The notes: generated by a model from the letters alone, not told the origin. Counted from the stretch's first letter, positions 27,291-36,115 are shown. The stretch: 64,000 nucleotides of DNA from Thermoproteota archaeon (GCA_027492035.1 JAOZFT010000004.1:186001-250000); one strand, 5' to 3'. Translations and numbers: made by a program.

Positions 27291-27521
27291 ATGGGTAGGA
27301 AAAAGAAAAGAGTTGTTATTAAGAGGGTTAAGCCAAAGTTACCTGAATTTTTTCTTTGTCCGCGTTGCGGTTCTCAAACTATCCAGGTAGAACTAAACAG
27401 AAAGGAGTTATTTGCAGTAATAAAGTGCGGCTCCTGCGGCTTAAAGGAAGAAATCAAAATAAGTAGGGGAAGCCAACCAGTTGATGCTTATGCTAAGTTT
27501 ATAGATGAATACTCCTCTTAA
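27291..27521 (+). CDS. Elf1-like transcription elongation factor
   Basis: A 76-residue zinc-ribbon protein: basic N-terminus (GRKKKRVVIKRVKPKLP), then CPRCGSQTIQVEL and CGSCGLKEE. This layout is that of Elf1, a factor associated with elongating RNA polymerase II. Elf1-like genes are known mainly in TACK/Asgard archaea, which supports that placement. Its last codons overlap the convergent glycosyltransferase by 23 nt. Confidence 0.82.
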   Translation: MGRKKKRVVIKRVKPKLPEFFLCPRCGSQTIQVELNRKELFAVIKCGSCGLKEEIKISRGSQPVDAYAKFIDEYSS

Positions 27522-28236
27522 TTAGGGTAATGACCTTTATGATCTTGTGGAATGCTTCTTTAAATCCTTGGATTAGTAAAATGCAGTAAATAAATTTTAG
27601 GGTGTGTTTTACAGGTTTTATTTTTGATTTTTCTCTTCCATACTTGACTGGGATCCGAACTTCTCTTATTCTAAATCCCCTTCTTATAGCCTCTATTAAG
27701 GCTTCACTTTCGGCAATGTAGTCATTTGATTTAGTACTTACTTCCTCTATGACTTCCCTCCGATAAGCTCTGAAGCCTGACTGCGAATCCGTAGTGTTAA
27801 CTCCAAAAAAGAGTTTAAGTATATTTGTGGTGATTTTGTTAGATAAAATTCTTTGCAGCGGCATATCCCCTGTCAGTTTCAATTTTCTATTTAAAAAACG
27901 TGAACCTATCACTATAGAAGTACCTTTTTCTTTGAGCCGTTCTATTAATAGAGGAATTAAGTTCGGGTCATGTTGGCCGTCTCCATCCAAGGTGACTATT
28001 GCTTCTGCCCCTAGTTCTAAAGCTTTTCTAAACCCTGTTCTTAAAGCAGCCCCCTTTCCCATATTTTTAGGATGCTTTAGAACTATGGCCCCTGTTTCTT
28101 TCGCTTTATCGAATGTGTCATCATAGGATCCGTCATCAACTACTATAACTTCGTTGCAAAACCTCCTAGCCGACGTAACAACTATAGAAATGTTATTTCC
28201 TTCATTGTAAGCTGGAATTACGCAAATTACCTTCAT
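27499..28236 (-). CDS. Family 2 glycosyltransferase (dolichyl-phosphate sugar synthase type)
   Basis: A 245-residue GT2 enzyme. VIPAYNEGNNI (5-15) and VDDGSYDDT (about 34-42) bind the nucleotide sugar; TLDGDGQHDP (about 88-97) is the DxD-type metal site; a QSGFRAYRR segment follows. There is no C-terminal transmembrane domain, so it resembles the soluble DPM1-like enzymes that make dolichyl-phosphate-mannose or -glucose at the membrane surface. The exact donor is not readable. Confidence 0.88.
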   Translation of the reverse strand: MKVICVIPAYNEGNNISIVVTSARRFCNEVIVVDDGSYDDTFDKAKETGAIVLKHPKNMGKGAALRTGFRKALELGAEAIVTLDGDGQHDPNLIPLLIERLKEKGTSIVIGSRFLNRKLKLTGDMPLQRILSNKITTNILKLFFGVNTTDSQSGFRAYRREVIEEVSTKSNDYIAESEALIEAIRRGFRIREVRIPVKYGREKSKIKPVKHTLKFIYCILLIQGFKEAFHKIIKVITLIKRSIHL

Positions 28237-28340
28237 TATATTTTGACCTTCTGCTTAAAAGAATAAATTATTAAGTTACTTCTTTCTTATAATAATTCCT
28301 CTTTTTTAAAAAAAGAATTTTTACGTTAGGTGTATCTCCT

Positions 28341-31300
28341 GTGGAACTTAGCAAATATCAAACCCTTCTTTCGGAAGAAGTAGATAAACTATATAAAATA
28401 GCTAGTGAAGCAAGAAAGAAAGGTTATGATCCTACAGAGACGGTTGAAGTAATAAAAGCGGAAGACACGCCCGAAAGAGTGGAGAAAATCCTAAACTTGA
28501 AAGGTTTAGAGCAGGAAATACGGAGTTTATTTGAGAAAGGTAAAGATAAGATAGAGTCAGGGTTTGTTGTAGCTAAAAAGATATTGTCAGGTGAATTCGG
28601 TAATTTTCCACTTGAAAAAGGTTTGGAACTCGCTTTAAGGGCCGGTTTAGCGGTAATGACCGACTGTGTCACCGCTTCACCTCTTGAAGGAATTTCAGGG
28701 GTGAAAGTGAAAAATAATTTTGATAATTCAAAGTATTTAGCAGTTTACTATTTAGGACCTATAAGAACAGCTGGAGGCACAGAGGCAGGTTTATCAGTTA
28801 TCTTAGCAGATTACTTAAGGAATTTAGCTCACTTGGATAGATATAAACCAACCGAGGATGAAGTTTTCCGTTATATGGAAGAAATGGTTCTTTACCAGAG
28901 AGGAAAGGGTAAATTACAGCAGTACGTAACTGGTGACGAATTAAAGAAGCTTCTAGATTACTTACCTGTTGAAGTAACAGGCCCTGCTTCTGAAGAAAAC
29001 GTGGAAGTAACTTTTTACCGTGACCTAAAAAGAGTTGAGACAAATGGTATAAGGGGGGGTGCTCTTATAGTTCTTGGTGAAGGTTTGCTTCTTAAAGCAA
29101 AAAAACTACTTCCGATAGTTAAAAAATTAAAAATGGAAGTTTCACTGAAAGGATGGGACTGGCTTAGTGAATTCATTAAAAAAGAAGAGCAGGGTAATTC
29201 TGTTTTCTCACTAAACAACGTCAAATATCTTGACAAATTAGCTGGTGGCCGGCCTATCTTCTCAATGCCTAATTCCAAATGGGGATTCCGCTTACGTTAT
29301 GGAAGGGCTAGAAACACCGGCTTCGCAGGGGTTGGCCTCAATCCCGCTACTATGTATCTATTAGATCAATACCTCGCAATTGGCACACAAATAAAAACTG
29401 AAAAACCGGGAAAAGCTGCTATAGTCACTCCTGTGTCCTCTATCGAAGGCCCCTTTGTACTGCTTAAAAACAACTCCCTTTTACAAGTTAATACACTTGA
29501 AGAAGCTAAACTTTTAGAACCTGAAGTTAAAGAAATAATCTCACTTGGTGATATACTTATTTCAATTGGTGACTTTTTAGAAAACAATTCTCCTCTACTT
29601 CCTTGTGGATTGAATGAGGAGTGGTGGGTTCAAGAATTAGAGGAAGCCTTGAAATCGAAGGTTAGTATTTCTCTTTCCATAACCAAAGAGAGGATTTTTT
29701 CATTTATAAATAACCCCTACACTGCCAAACCCTCCCCGGAGGAGGCTTGGGAGATATCGACAAGCTACAAAATACCGCTTCACCCGAAATACCTTTTTAA
29801 CTGGCAAAATTTAACTTTGGCAGAATTAAAGGAACTTAAGGAAATTATCAAAGTGGCTAGCACCGAAAAAGATAGCGTAGTCCTTAGTTATTCCAAAAAA
29901 CTTATTGATATCTTTCAAAAACTCTTGATTCCTTACTCATTTAAAAATGGCCAAATAAAAATTCAGCATTCACTCGCATATATTCTTTTCCGTATCTTAA
30001 ACTCTTTTACTGAAACAGACATTGACCAAGTATTGAAAGAAATAAAGATTAACCCCCCTGAAAAACTTTTTTCTGATACCTTAAACTTCCTTTCACAGAA
30101 AGTGAAGTTTCCATTTTATCCTAAAGGAGTTACCTTTATCGGTGCAAGAATGGGTAGGCCCGAAAAATCCAAAAGCAGGGTACTAAAACCACCCGTGCAT
30201 ATATTGTTTCCTGTAGGTGAATGTGGAGGCAGAGAAAGAAGCTTAAATAAAGCCTTCATTAAGGGTTACTGTAAAATAAAAATTAAGTCTAATTATTGTC
30301 CCTCATGCAAATTAGTGACACCCTACAATAAATGTGACTTTTGTGGTTCCCCTACATTACCTGCTAGATACTGCCTAAAATGTAAATCAATAGTTCCAAA
30401 TGAAACATGTCCTAATTGTGACTCTAAAACAATCCCTTACAGTTTTGCAGTTGTGAATTTACGGGAATTAATAGAGTTATCTTTAAAAAAGCTTGGTTTA
30501 TTAAGTTTAGAATCTGTAGGTGAAGTTAAGGGAGTAAAGGGCCTCATGAATAAAAGTTTAACTCCTGAATACTTAGCAAAGGGCATTTTAAGAGCTAAAT
30601 ATAAAATCTTTGTAAATAAAGATGGTACGTGCCGCTTCGATGCGGTAAATGCTCCATTAACTCATTTCAAACCCAAAGAGATAGGTTTACCTATTGAAAA
30701 AGCGCATAAACTTGGATACCTTACAGATTACAAGGGAAAACCTTTGGTTTCAGAAAACCAACTTTGCGAATTATTCGTTCAGGACGTGATTTTGCCCAGG
30801 GAAGCTGCAGCCTACTTTGTCAACGTAGCAAATTTCATAGATGAACTACTTGAAAAAATTTATGGGATGGAACCCTACTACAATATAAGTAAGGATGAAG
30901 ATCTGATAGGACATATAGTGTTCGGTATTTCACCTCACACCTTCGTTGCCATAACAGGTAGGGTTATAGGATTTACTGATTCCAAGGTTCAGTATGCTCA
31001 CCCTGTCTTCCATGCTGCTAAGAGAAGAAATTGTGACGGTGACGAGGATTCCTTCATACTTGGCCTAGACGCTTTCATAAATTTCTCTAGGGAATATATT
31101 CCTTCAAAGGTTGGGGGTAAGGAAGATGTACCCCTTCTTTTTCTCGTTAAAATAGACATGAAAAATGTCGACGATGAAGTATACAGTATGGAAATATCAA
31201 ACCGCCTCCCGTTAAAGTTTTATAGGTCAATTCATTCAAGGGAAGCGTTACAGGCTTCTTTAGATGGTTTAAGGAAAGTTGGTGACATATTGGATTCTGA

Positions 31301-31793
31301 GTTTATTCATTTCCCCTTTACACATGAAACTTCATCTATTCAGGGTGCACCACTTGTTTCTCGCTACAAAAACCTAGGTTTAGAGAGTTCAATGTTTAAC
31401 AAAATTATAGCTCAGCTTGAATTAGCTAAAAAATTGAAAGGCGTTTCAGTCGATACCGTTGCTTCTCTTCTTATTGAAAGCCATTTCCTTCCGGACATAA
31501 TTGGGAACCTAAGGAACTTTACTCAACAGAGCTTCAGATGCGTTGTATGCAATAGAAAATATAGAAGGCCTCCCCTATCAGGTAAATGTGTTTGCGGAGG
31601 CAAGTTAATTCTTAACACCCCAAAGGGTGGTGTGTTAAAATATGTTGAAGTTGTTCAATACTTAATTGACAATTACAAAGTTCCATCTTACTTAAAAGAA
31701 AGATTTAGGTTACTTAAAGAAGAAATAAATCAACTCTTCGCTGTTGAATTTAAAAATAAAGAGTCTAAGGGGCTACTAGAGGAATTCCTTTAA
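28341..31793 (+). CDS. polC: DNA polymerase D large subunit DP2
   Basis: Catalytic subunit of the archaeal replicative polymerase PolD, 1150 residues. The double-psi-barrel active site is RRNCDGDEDSF (about 893-903). Zinc modules are visible at CPSCKLVTPYNKCDFCGS and CLKCKSIVPNETCPNCDS (about 653-700) and at the C-terminus CVVCNRK...CVCGGK. The N-terminus has YYLGPIRTAGGTEAGLSV. No intein is present although this gene is a frequent intein host. GTG or TTG-type start with GGTGTATCTCCT upstream. PolD is absent from classical Crenarchaeota. The DP1 subunit is not in the window. Confidence 0.96.
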   Translation: MELSKYQTLLSEEVDKLYKIASEARKKGYDPTETVEVIKAEDTPERVEKILNLKGLEQEIRSLFEKGKDKIESGFVVAKKILSGEFGNFPLEKGLELALRAGLAVMTDCVTASPLEGISGVKVKNNFDNSKYLAVYYLGPIRTAGGTEAGLSVILADYLRNLAHLDRYKPTEDEVFRYMEEMVLYQRGKGKLQQYVTGDELKKLLDYLPVEVTGPASEENVEVTFYRDLKRVETNGIRGGALIVLGEGLLLKAKKLLPIVKKLKMEVSLKGWDWLSEFIKKEEQGNSVFSLNNVKYLDKLAGGRPIFSMPNSKWGFRLRYGRARNTGFAGVGLNPATMYLLDQYLAIGTQIKTEKPGKAAIVTPVSSIEGPFVLLKNNSLLQVNTLEEAKLLEPEVKEIISLGDILISIGDFLENNSPLLPCGLNEEWWVQELEEALKSKVSISLSITKERIFSFINNPYTAKPSPEEAWEISTSYKIPLHPKYLFNWQNLTLAELKELKEIIKVASTEKDSVVLSYSKKLIDIFQKLLIPYSFKNGQIKIQHSLAYILFRILNSFTETDIDQVLKEIKINPPEKLFSDTLNFLSQKVKFPFYPKGVTFIGARMGRPEKSKSRVLKPPVHILFPVGECGGRERSLNKAFIKGYCKIKIKSNYCPSCKLVTPYNKCDFCGSPTLPARYCLKCKSIVPNETCPNCDSKTIPYSFAVVNLRELIELSLKKLGLLSLESVGEVKGVKGLMNKSLTPEYLAKGILRAKYKIFVNKDGTCRFDAVNAPLTHFKPKEIGLPIEKAHKLGYLTDYKGKPLVSENQLCELFVQDVILPREAAAYFVNVANFIDELLEKIYGMEPYYNISKDEDLIGHIVFGISPHTFVAITGRVIGFTDSKVQYAHPVFHAAKRRNCDGDEDSFILGLDAFINFSREYIPSKVGGKEDVPLLFLVKIDMKNVDDEVYSMEISNRLPLKFYRSIHSREALQASLDGLRKVGDILDSEFIHFPFTHETSSIQGAPLVSRYKNLGLESSMFNKIIAQLELAKKLKGVSVDTVASLLIESHFLPDIIGNLRNFTQQSFRCVVCNRKYRRPPLSGKCVCGGKLILNTPKGGVLKYVEVVQYLIDNYKVPSYLKERFRLLKEEINQLFAVEFKNKESKGLLEEFL

Positions 31794-31801
31794 AACCTTT
31801 T

Positions 31802-31969
31802 TTACAGAAAGATTCTCGCAACTATTTCAGTTATCACTACTCCTACACAGAAGAGAATAACAAATTCCGGCCTTATTTTCACTCCTTCCTTCTCTTCCTG
31901 ATAGAAACTCATCAAACCAGCCATGGATGTGGGCATGTAGGTCTTGTCCTTCTTCCTTTTCTTGGGCAT
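31802..31969 (-). CDS. secG: Preprotein translocase subunit Sec61-beta
   Basis: A 55-residue tail-anchored protein. The N-terminus MPKKRKKDKTYMPTSMAGLMSFYQEEKEGVKI has the typical basic start and the conserved Met-Ser-Ala/Gly-Gly-Leu-Met-type motif; one hydrophobic helix ends the protein (EFVILFCVGVVITEIVARIF). It is the small subunit of the SecYE-beta translocon. ATG at 31969 and TAA at 31802; convergent with polC. SRP54 in the window serves the same pathway. Confidence 0.92.
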   Translation of the reverse strand: MPKKRKKDKTYMPTSMAGLMSFYQEEKEGVKIRPEFVILFCVGVVITEIVARIFL

Positions 31970-32277
31970 TTTCTATCCCCTCAACAACATTCTCTGTTTT
32001 GAAATAAACAAATTTACTTTTATATTTTTTTTCTTTCTGATCATGTTAACTTATTGTTGGTATCACGTTTCGTGGATAAAAGAAGTTGAAGGCAATTTGA
32101 GCGAAGTGTAGTGAAGCCTTTTATCCACTGTTGTACGACCTGTAAGGGCAACTCCGCCCTCTAAGCAGCTTAAATTGTTCTCAATAATCTCAAATTTTTT
32201 TAATTCAGTTTTAATAACGAGTAATTCTGGTAGTATAGAGGGCGAGGGTTGAGTTGCGAGCCCGCTAAATTTTAACA
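31970..32277. other. Left edge of the accessory island, no gene recognised
   Basis: About 300 nt without a credible gene. It contains an 11-bp inverted repeat GTGGATAAAAG (32072-32082) and CTTTTATCCAC (32118-32128), with GAGCGAAGTGTAGTGAAGCC between, and GC-richer patches (AAGGGCAACTCCGCCC; GAGTTGCGAGCCCGC) unlike the surrounding chromosome. The composition suggests imported DNA. A 72-codon minus-strand frame here has no recognisable product. Confidence 0.45.
32072..32128. repeat. 11-bp inverted repeat with 35-nt spacer
   Basis: Arms GTGGATAAAAG and CTTTTATCCAC are exact complements. Could be a hairpin terminator remnant or the end of a small mobile element. The spacer shares GCGAAGTG...GAAGCC with the segment at about 33702-33722 in the same island. 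Confidence 0.5.
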
Positions 32278-33604
32278 TCATTTTTTACTTTGGGCAAGCT
32301 CTTTTATAGTATCATAAGTATCAAATTCGGGGGCAAGAGCGTCATACCAATTATATTTTTCGTAAGATAATTTGGTTATTTTTCCTTGAGGTCCCATACA
32401 ACCTCCATGAATTGGGTATATGAAAATTATCCCTTTGAGGAAAAGAAATTATCCGCTCTTTTCAAAAATTCATTTGTTTCCTTTATACTTAACTCCTGAC
32501 TAAAAACACCTAATGGGCTTCTCTCCTTTCCTCCATAATCAATGCGAGCAAAGATTGGGATATTGTATTTTTATTAATGATGGTTACAATTTCGTTCCAT
32601 TCTGCTTCATTAAACTGCCCTACCTCTCCTGTTTTTTGATTAAGAATTTCATCAGGAAGCGGACTAGTCATTGCTGCATCCACATTAGATTTTTCCGGGG
32701 CACTAATTCAATAATTTTGCCATCTCTATGTACAACAACCCATGTTATAACAAGAATATATCTCTTCTTATATATTTATGAATCCTCTCCACAAGATTCC
32801 ATATCGCTGTATAACTTTCTTGAACTGCTGGGTGATTTTCATCTTTTGTTATCTCCTTAAGCAAAAATGGTTGCACATATAACATTATCAATCCAGATTG
32901 CATCAACGCCAGCGTCAATTTGTTTGTATATTTTATTTAGAAGAATTTTTTGAAAATCAGGATTGGTAATATCAGGGAAATATGCTTTATAATATCCATG
33001 ATGCGCCATCATCCATTTCAATTCTTCTTCTGAGGGGCAAGGTTCTTTTTTTGATATTACACCCCATCTTTTTGCCCAATAGCATTGCATATCTCTTTTG
33101 CTTACATTTATTCCCCATTTTGGAGGGTCCAATGCCATTTTCCATGCTTTATTTATGCGTTCTGTTTCATTTTTTCCCGAAACATCTTCAATGAAAAGAA
33201 ATTCAGCTTGCACACCTCCGCTAAATATAATATCTGGCATCTCTTTCTTTATCTTAGAAATAGCATTCCTGAGATGTTCATAACTATAGCCATTTTCTTC
33301 GCATTGTCGTCAGTGTTTCTGAGGATAAATCTGAACAATTTTCAGGACAAGGCCACTGGGTTAGCCATCCCTGGAATATAAAATCCGTTTTTGTTTCCTT
33401 GAATATCTTTATGACTTCATCTAACCCTCTGCTTTGAGATATCCTGTCTGTCACCCATCTGTATTGAGAAGCTACCTTAATTTGAGAAAGTTCTGTTGGC
33501 TTGAGCATCTCTTTTGACTCTTTCTGGAATCTAAAACCAATTAACCCAGATGCCAAAATTAAGACCAGAATAACCGCTATTAAAGTTTTATTTTTCATCT
33601 CCAT
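32278..33604 (-). pseudogene. Broken secreted TIM-barrel glycosidase-like gene
   Basis: The gene starts at ATG 33604 with a signal peptide (KNKTLIAVILVLILASGLIG) and reads in pieces in different frames down to TGA 32278. Frame changes occur near 33300 (after ETLTT, resuming ENGYSYEHLRNAISK), near 32890 (after DAGVDAIWIDN, resuming LLKEITKDENHPAV), and at least twice more between about 32760 and 32420. The last piece reads SPLGVFSQEL...IFIYPIHGG...LAPEFDTYDTIKELA. The pieces align end to end as one protein of about 430 residues resembling archaeal secreted putative glycoside hydrolases. Decay is the simplest reading; sequencing error cannot explain so many shifts easily. Confidence 0.8.
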
Positions 33605-33797
33605 AATTTATACCTCCTTTTTTAAAGTCTTTCCAAACGTGCTCGCAATTTCGGACAACGTCCCGAGCGTATCTGAGGTCCTGTGAAGGAGGATTTGGGC
33701 GAAGTGCCGGAGGCACGAAGCCAGATATTGAAGAAACAAACGGGAGGTAAACCTGTGCAACTAAAATTTAATCCAGAAGTTCGATACACAACTTCGC
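33605..33797. other. GC-richer intergenic segment of foreign character
   Basis: This 193-nt gap contains TTCGGACAACGTCCCGAGCG, a small hairpin GTGCCGGAGGCAC (33700-33712 region) flanked by GGGCGAAG and GAAGCC, and at its right end ACTTCGCCTAACAGAGCG. Its base composition differs from the chromosome. It separates the broken glycosidase from the 145-aa gene and may be a recombination scar; no gene is seen. Confidence 0.4.
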
Positions 33798-34235
33798 CTA
33801 ACAGAGCGTTTTTGCAGCCTCATCCATAAATTGTACGAAGCCTGTGTAATAGTCTTCTTCGTTACGAACTTTTTGCCAAGCCTCTCTAAACGCTGGTTTG
33901 CTCATATAATATTTAATTCCTCTTTCCCATTCTCCCCATAATTCCTTTTCAATCCATTTTTTCTTTTCTTTCAAATAAAATTCCTCAGAACAAAGATCAA
34001 AGTATCGCCGCATAAGTTTCATCAAATCTTCACTTTCTAATCTGTTAACATCGAATTTATCAGATAGTATGTCGTTAGGGAACTGCCAACGAATTTCTGC
34101 ATATCTCCTATTAAATTCAAAATACAGGGTAATCCAGTGCTCTTTTCTGATAAAACGAAAATTTATTATAGCAGTAACCACTGTTCCCAAAAATAGCATA
34201 AAATTGATGACGTTTGAAATATCTAAAGTAACCAT
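33798..34235 (-). CDS. Hypothetical protein with N-terminal membrane segment, 145 aa
   Basis: One hydrophobic segment at the N-terminus (VINFMLFLGTVVTAIINFRFI, about 9-29) anchors a soluble, aromatic-rich helical domain (WITLYFEFNRRYAEIRWQF ... KKKWIEKELWGEWERGIKYYM). I do not recognise the family. It is intact, lies in the accessory island between a pseudogene and a transposon-like element, and its style resembles small bacterial stress or defence-island proteins, so lateral origin is likely. Confidence 0.65.
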   Translation of the reverse strand: MVTLDISNVINFMLFLGTVVTAIINFRFIRKEHWITLYFEFNRRYAEIRWQFPNDILSDKFDVNRLESEDLMKLMRRYFDLCSEEFYLKEKKKWIEKELWGEWERGIKYYMSKPAFREAWQKVRNEEDYYTGFVQFMDEAAKTLC

Positions 34236-34366
34236 ACTATCACCTGTGTAACTAAATTTCGGTTTTCTTAAATAGATAAAAAATTATTACCCCACTAGTA
34301 AAACCTATTGCTGTGTTTGTTATTATAGAGAGTACAGCAGTTACGTGCATTATAAAATATTTTTTT

Positions 34367-34406
34367 GGCTCTGTTAAGTCTTAGTATGTTAAAAAAAGTT
34401 TGTTAA
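34367..34406 (+). repeat. Left 40-bp terminal inverted repeat
   Basis: Begins GGCTCTGTTAAGTCTTAGTA and is an exact reverse complement of 34895-34934 over all 40 bp. Ends starting GGCTCTGTT resemble those of the IS6 family, offered tentatively. No clear target-site duplication is visible in the T-rich flanks. Confidence 0.9.
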
Positions 34407-34482
34407 GATTTGTTTGTTAGGGCTTTCTTGATTAGCCCTAGCTACTTGTTTCTTCCCAGCTCAAATCCTATGTTTAATGCTT

Positions 34483-34920
34483 ATGCTGGTGTCAGCCCTT
34501 TCAGGGAAGAAAGATTGGAAAGAAATAGAAAGAACAAGACACAAATATAGCGATTGGCACCGCAGAGCCTTACCTCGCTGGTGCTACATGACCAATGGAG
34601 ACTAGTTCGAGCAGAGAATAATAGATGGGGAAGTTAGAGTGGTTGCCTACATCGAGACCATAGGAGTTCTAAGGAAGACCGTGGAAAACGCTGACAAGGA
34701 CTACCAGCCTTGAGGGCTTAAACCACACCTCTGTCGTGAAATCGAAGAGAAGATGAACATCCCAGCCTACATAGTCTGGCATAACGAAGATTGCACAGAT
34801 TTCCTAGTTCTAAGGATAACAGAAACAAAACCTAAAAGAATGAATGAAAAACAGTATGTCGAGTTCCTCAAAAAACCTGAAAACCAAACCAAATTTAACA
34901 AACTTTTTTTAACATACTAA
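34483..34920 (+). pseudogene. Passenger gene of the MITE-like element, two in-frame stops
   Basis: From ATG 34483 one frame reads through TAG 34603-34605 and TGA 34711-34713 to TAA 34918-34920, which lies in the right terminal repeat. The product would be about 145 residues: DWKEIERTRHKYSDWHRRAL, then GEVRVVAYIETIGVL, then CREIEEKMNIPAYIVWHN and CTDFLVLRI. The spaced acidic residues, an AYIE strand and an IPAYIVWHN strand look like a PD-(D/E)xK nuclease-like fold, which is inference only. The first stop replaces what is probably a Trp codon (TGG to TAG). Confidence 0.7.
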
Positions 34921-34934
34921 GACTTAACAGAGCC
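34895..34934 (-). repeat. Right 40-bp terminal inverted repeat
   Basis: Exact reverse complement of 34367-34406, ending in ACTTAACAGAGCC. It also supplies the last codons and stop of the passenger frame. Confidence 0.9.
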
Positions 34935-34945
34935 TTCTTTCTAAA

Positions 34946-35527
34946 CTAGGTTTCTCCATTAAAAATTTGACTTAATCCCTCGGGATCTTCCAAAATAACC
35001 GTAAATTTTTCATTTCCGTCAATAGCCTTAATTATTCTCTTTAGTATTTTCTCAGCTTTTTCCTTTTTTTCCTTGTCCTCATTTAAAACAAGGAAACTCT
35101 CAACGGCTTTTTTCATCCTTAACAAGACCCCCTCGATGTTGGTTAGAAACCATTTGGCTGAAGGGCCTGGAGAAACCTCTATTTCCAATTCAGGGATCTT
35201 AATAGCTGCAAAAGGAGACCTTAATACTTTCACATATAAATCTCTTTGAGAAGTAACTACAAATTTCTGTTTCCTTCTTTCTATCCCCCTACCTGAAGGA
35301 GTTATCAAGTTGGTTTTATAACCGCAATCGCTACACCTAAACGAAACAATTAGGATTCTATCTACGAAAGGGACCATATAGAAAACTTCAAAGAGAATAG
35401 TGTTTTTAGAGCCACAAACTGGACATCTTAGACCCTTTACTTCTTCTTTCCTTTCAACATACTTATTTTCTTCACTAAAACCCAAATTTTTACACCCTTT
35501 CCCCTTGTCAATTTTAGTAAGGAACAA
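34946..35527 (-). CDS. ZPR1-type zinc-finger protein
   Basis: A 193-residue archaeal ZPR1-like protein. The C4 zinc finger is CPVCGSKNTILFEVF...CSDCGYKTN (about 35-70), followed by the beta-rich ZPR1 domain (SQRDLYVKVLRSPFAAIKIPELEIEVSPGPSAKWFLTNIEG). Eukaryotic ZPR1 binds elongation factor 1A; the archaeal role is not established. An internal ATG could be the true start since the first 29 residues are poorly conserved. The mobile element ends 12 nt from its stop. Confidence 0.85.
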   Translation of the reverse strand: MFLTKIDKGKGCKNLGFSEENKYVERKEEVKGLRCPVCGSKNTILFEVFYMVPFVDRILIVSFRCSDCGYKTNLITPSGRGIERRKQKFVVTSQRDLYVKVLRSPFAAIKIPELEIEVSPGPSAKWFLTNIEGVLLRMKKAVESFLVLNEDKEKKEKAEKILKRIIKAIDGNEKFTVILEDPEGLSQIFNGET

Positions 35528-35689
35528 CCTTTAAAAAGGGAATCTCATATAACTCTAAAGGGAAACCTATCCCTCTCCTCTGTTGAATGGAAATTTTTCG
35601 ATTTATGAAGATTGAAAAAGATTTACTTTTTAAAGAATGGTTTAAGTAATCTTGAATTTATCGATTATTAGAAAGAAGGGGGTTCAACT

Positions 35690-35875
35690 TTGGGCAGAAT
35701 AAAGCCTCGGCACATAAAAACATTAGGGAAGAAATTAAGTGAGAAATATGGTGAATTGTTCGTCGCTGATTTTGAAACAAATAAGGAAATACTTGAGAAA
35801 ATAGCTGAATTTCCCGGAAAAAAATTTAAGAACAAATTAGCAGGGTACTTGACAAGAATAAAAAAGAAGAGGTAA
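35690..35875 (+). CDS. rps17e: Ribosomal protein eS17
   Basis: A 61-residue small-subunit protein, MGRIKPRHIKTLGKKLSEKYGELF, the recognised N-terminus of archaeal eS17, which lacks the eukaryotic C-terminal extension. TTG start with AAGGGGG upstream. The convergent tRNA-Arg begins 4 nt after its stop. Confidence 0.96.
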   Translation: MGRIKPRHIKTLGKKLSEKYGELFVADFETNKEILEKIAEFPGKKFKNKLAGYLTRIKKKR

Positions 35876-35878
35876 GAA

Positions 35879-36001
35879 TGGGCCGGGCGGGAGATCCAGA
35901 AAGGGTATGTACCCTCCTCACTTGAACCCGCGACCTAGGGCTTTCTACTCATTAAACAAAACCGAAGGCCCCCGCTCTATTCCTAACTGAGCCACCGGCC
36001 C
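35879..36001 (-). tRNA. tRNA-Arg (TCG) with two introns, one in the T-loop
   Basis: Acceptor GGGCCGG/CCGGCCC, D-arm GCTC...GAGC, anticodon stem GGGGC/GCCCT, anticodon TCG. Intron 1 is 19 nt at 37/38 (35943-35961); its bulges read GGT and AAA with a 3-of-4 paired central helix. Intron 2 is 28 nt in the T-loop at 59/60 (35893-35920): outer helix GCGGG/CCCGC, central TTCA/TGGA, bulges AGT and TCT, inner AGGGT/ACCCT. Cutting after the second base of each bulge leaves the 7-nt loop TTCAAGT. Discriminator A. Confidence 0.92.
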
Positions 36002-36115
36002 ATTAGATGCAGCATCTCACGGAAGAAATTCTCAATTTTTTATTTTCTAGGAAAAAAATTTAAATTTTTACATTTTGTAGGGAACCTATACTTTAGCAGA
36101 GTAAGGTAAAGGGAT

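Larger units (their letters stand above)
34367..34934. mobile_element. 568-bp MITE-like element with perfect 40-bp inverted repeats and a dead passenger gene
   Basis: Two perfect 40-bp inverted repeats enclose 488 bp with no transposase. A plus-strand frame inside encodes a non-transposase passenger, now carrying two stop codons, whose last codons use the right repeat. The identical arms suggest recent mobility or selection by a transposase acting in trans. Family assignment (IS6-like by the GGCTCTGTT ends) is weak. Confidence 0.8.

Noticed and set aside
32278-33604. Frameshifts in the glycosidase-like gene as further BHB introns
   Set aside because: The frame changes appear to be one- or few-base events without 3-nt bulges and paired helices around them.
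33780-33800. GCCTAACAGAGCG next to the 145-aa gene as an integron attC site
   Set aside because: Only one core-like half is visible, no matching partner at the other end of the gene and no integrase; kept only as a foreign-looking segment.
34603-34713. TAG and TGA in the passenger gene as pyrrolysine or selenocysteine codons
   Set aside because: There is no sign of Pyl or Sec machinery, TAG falls where Trp is expected, and the gene sits in a mobile element, so decay is simpler.
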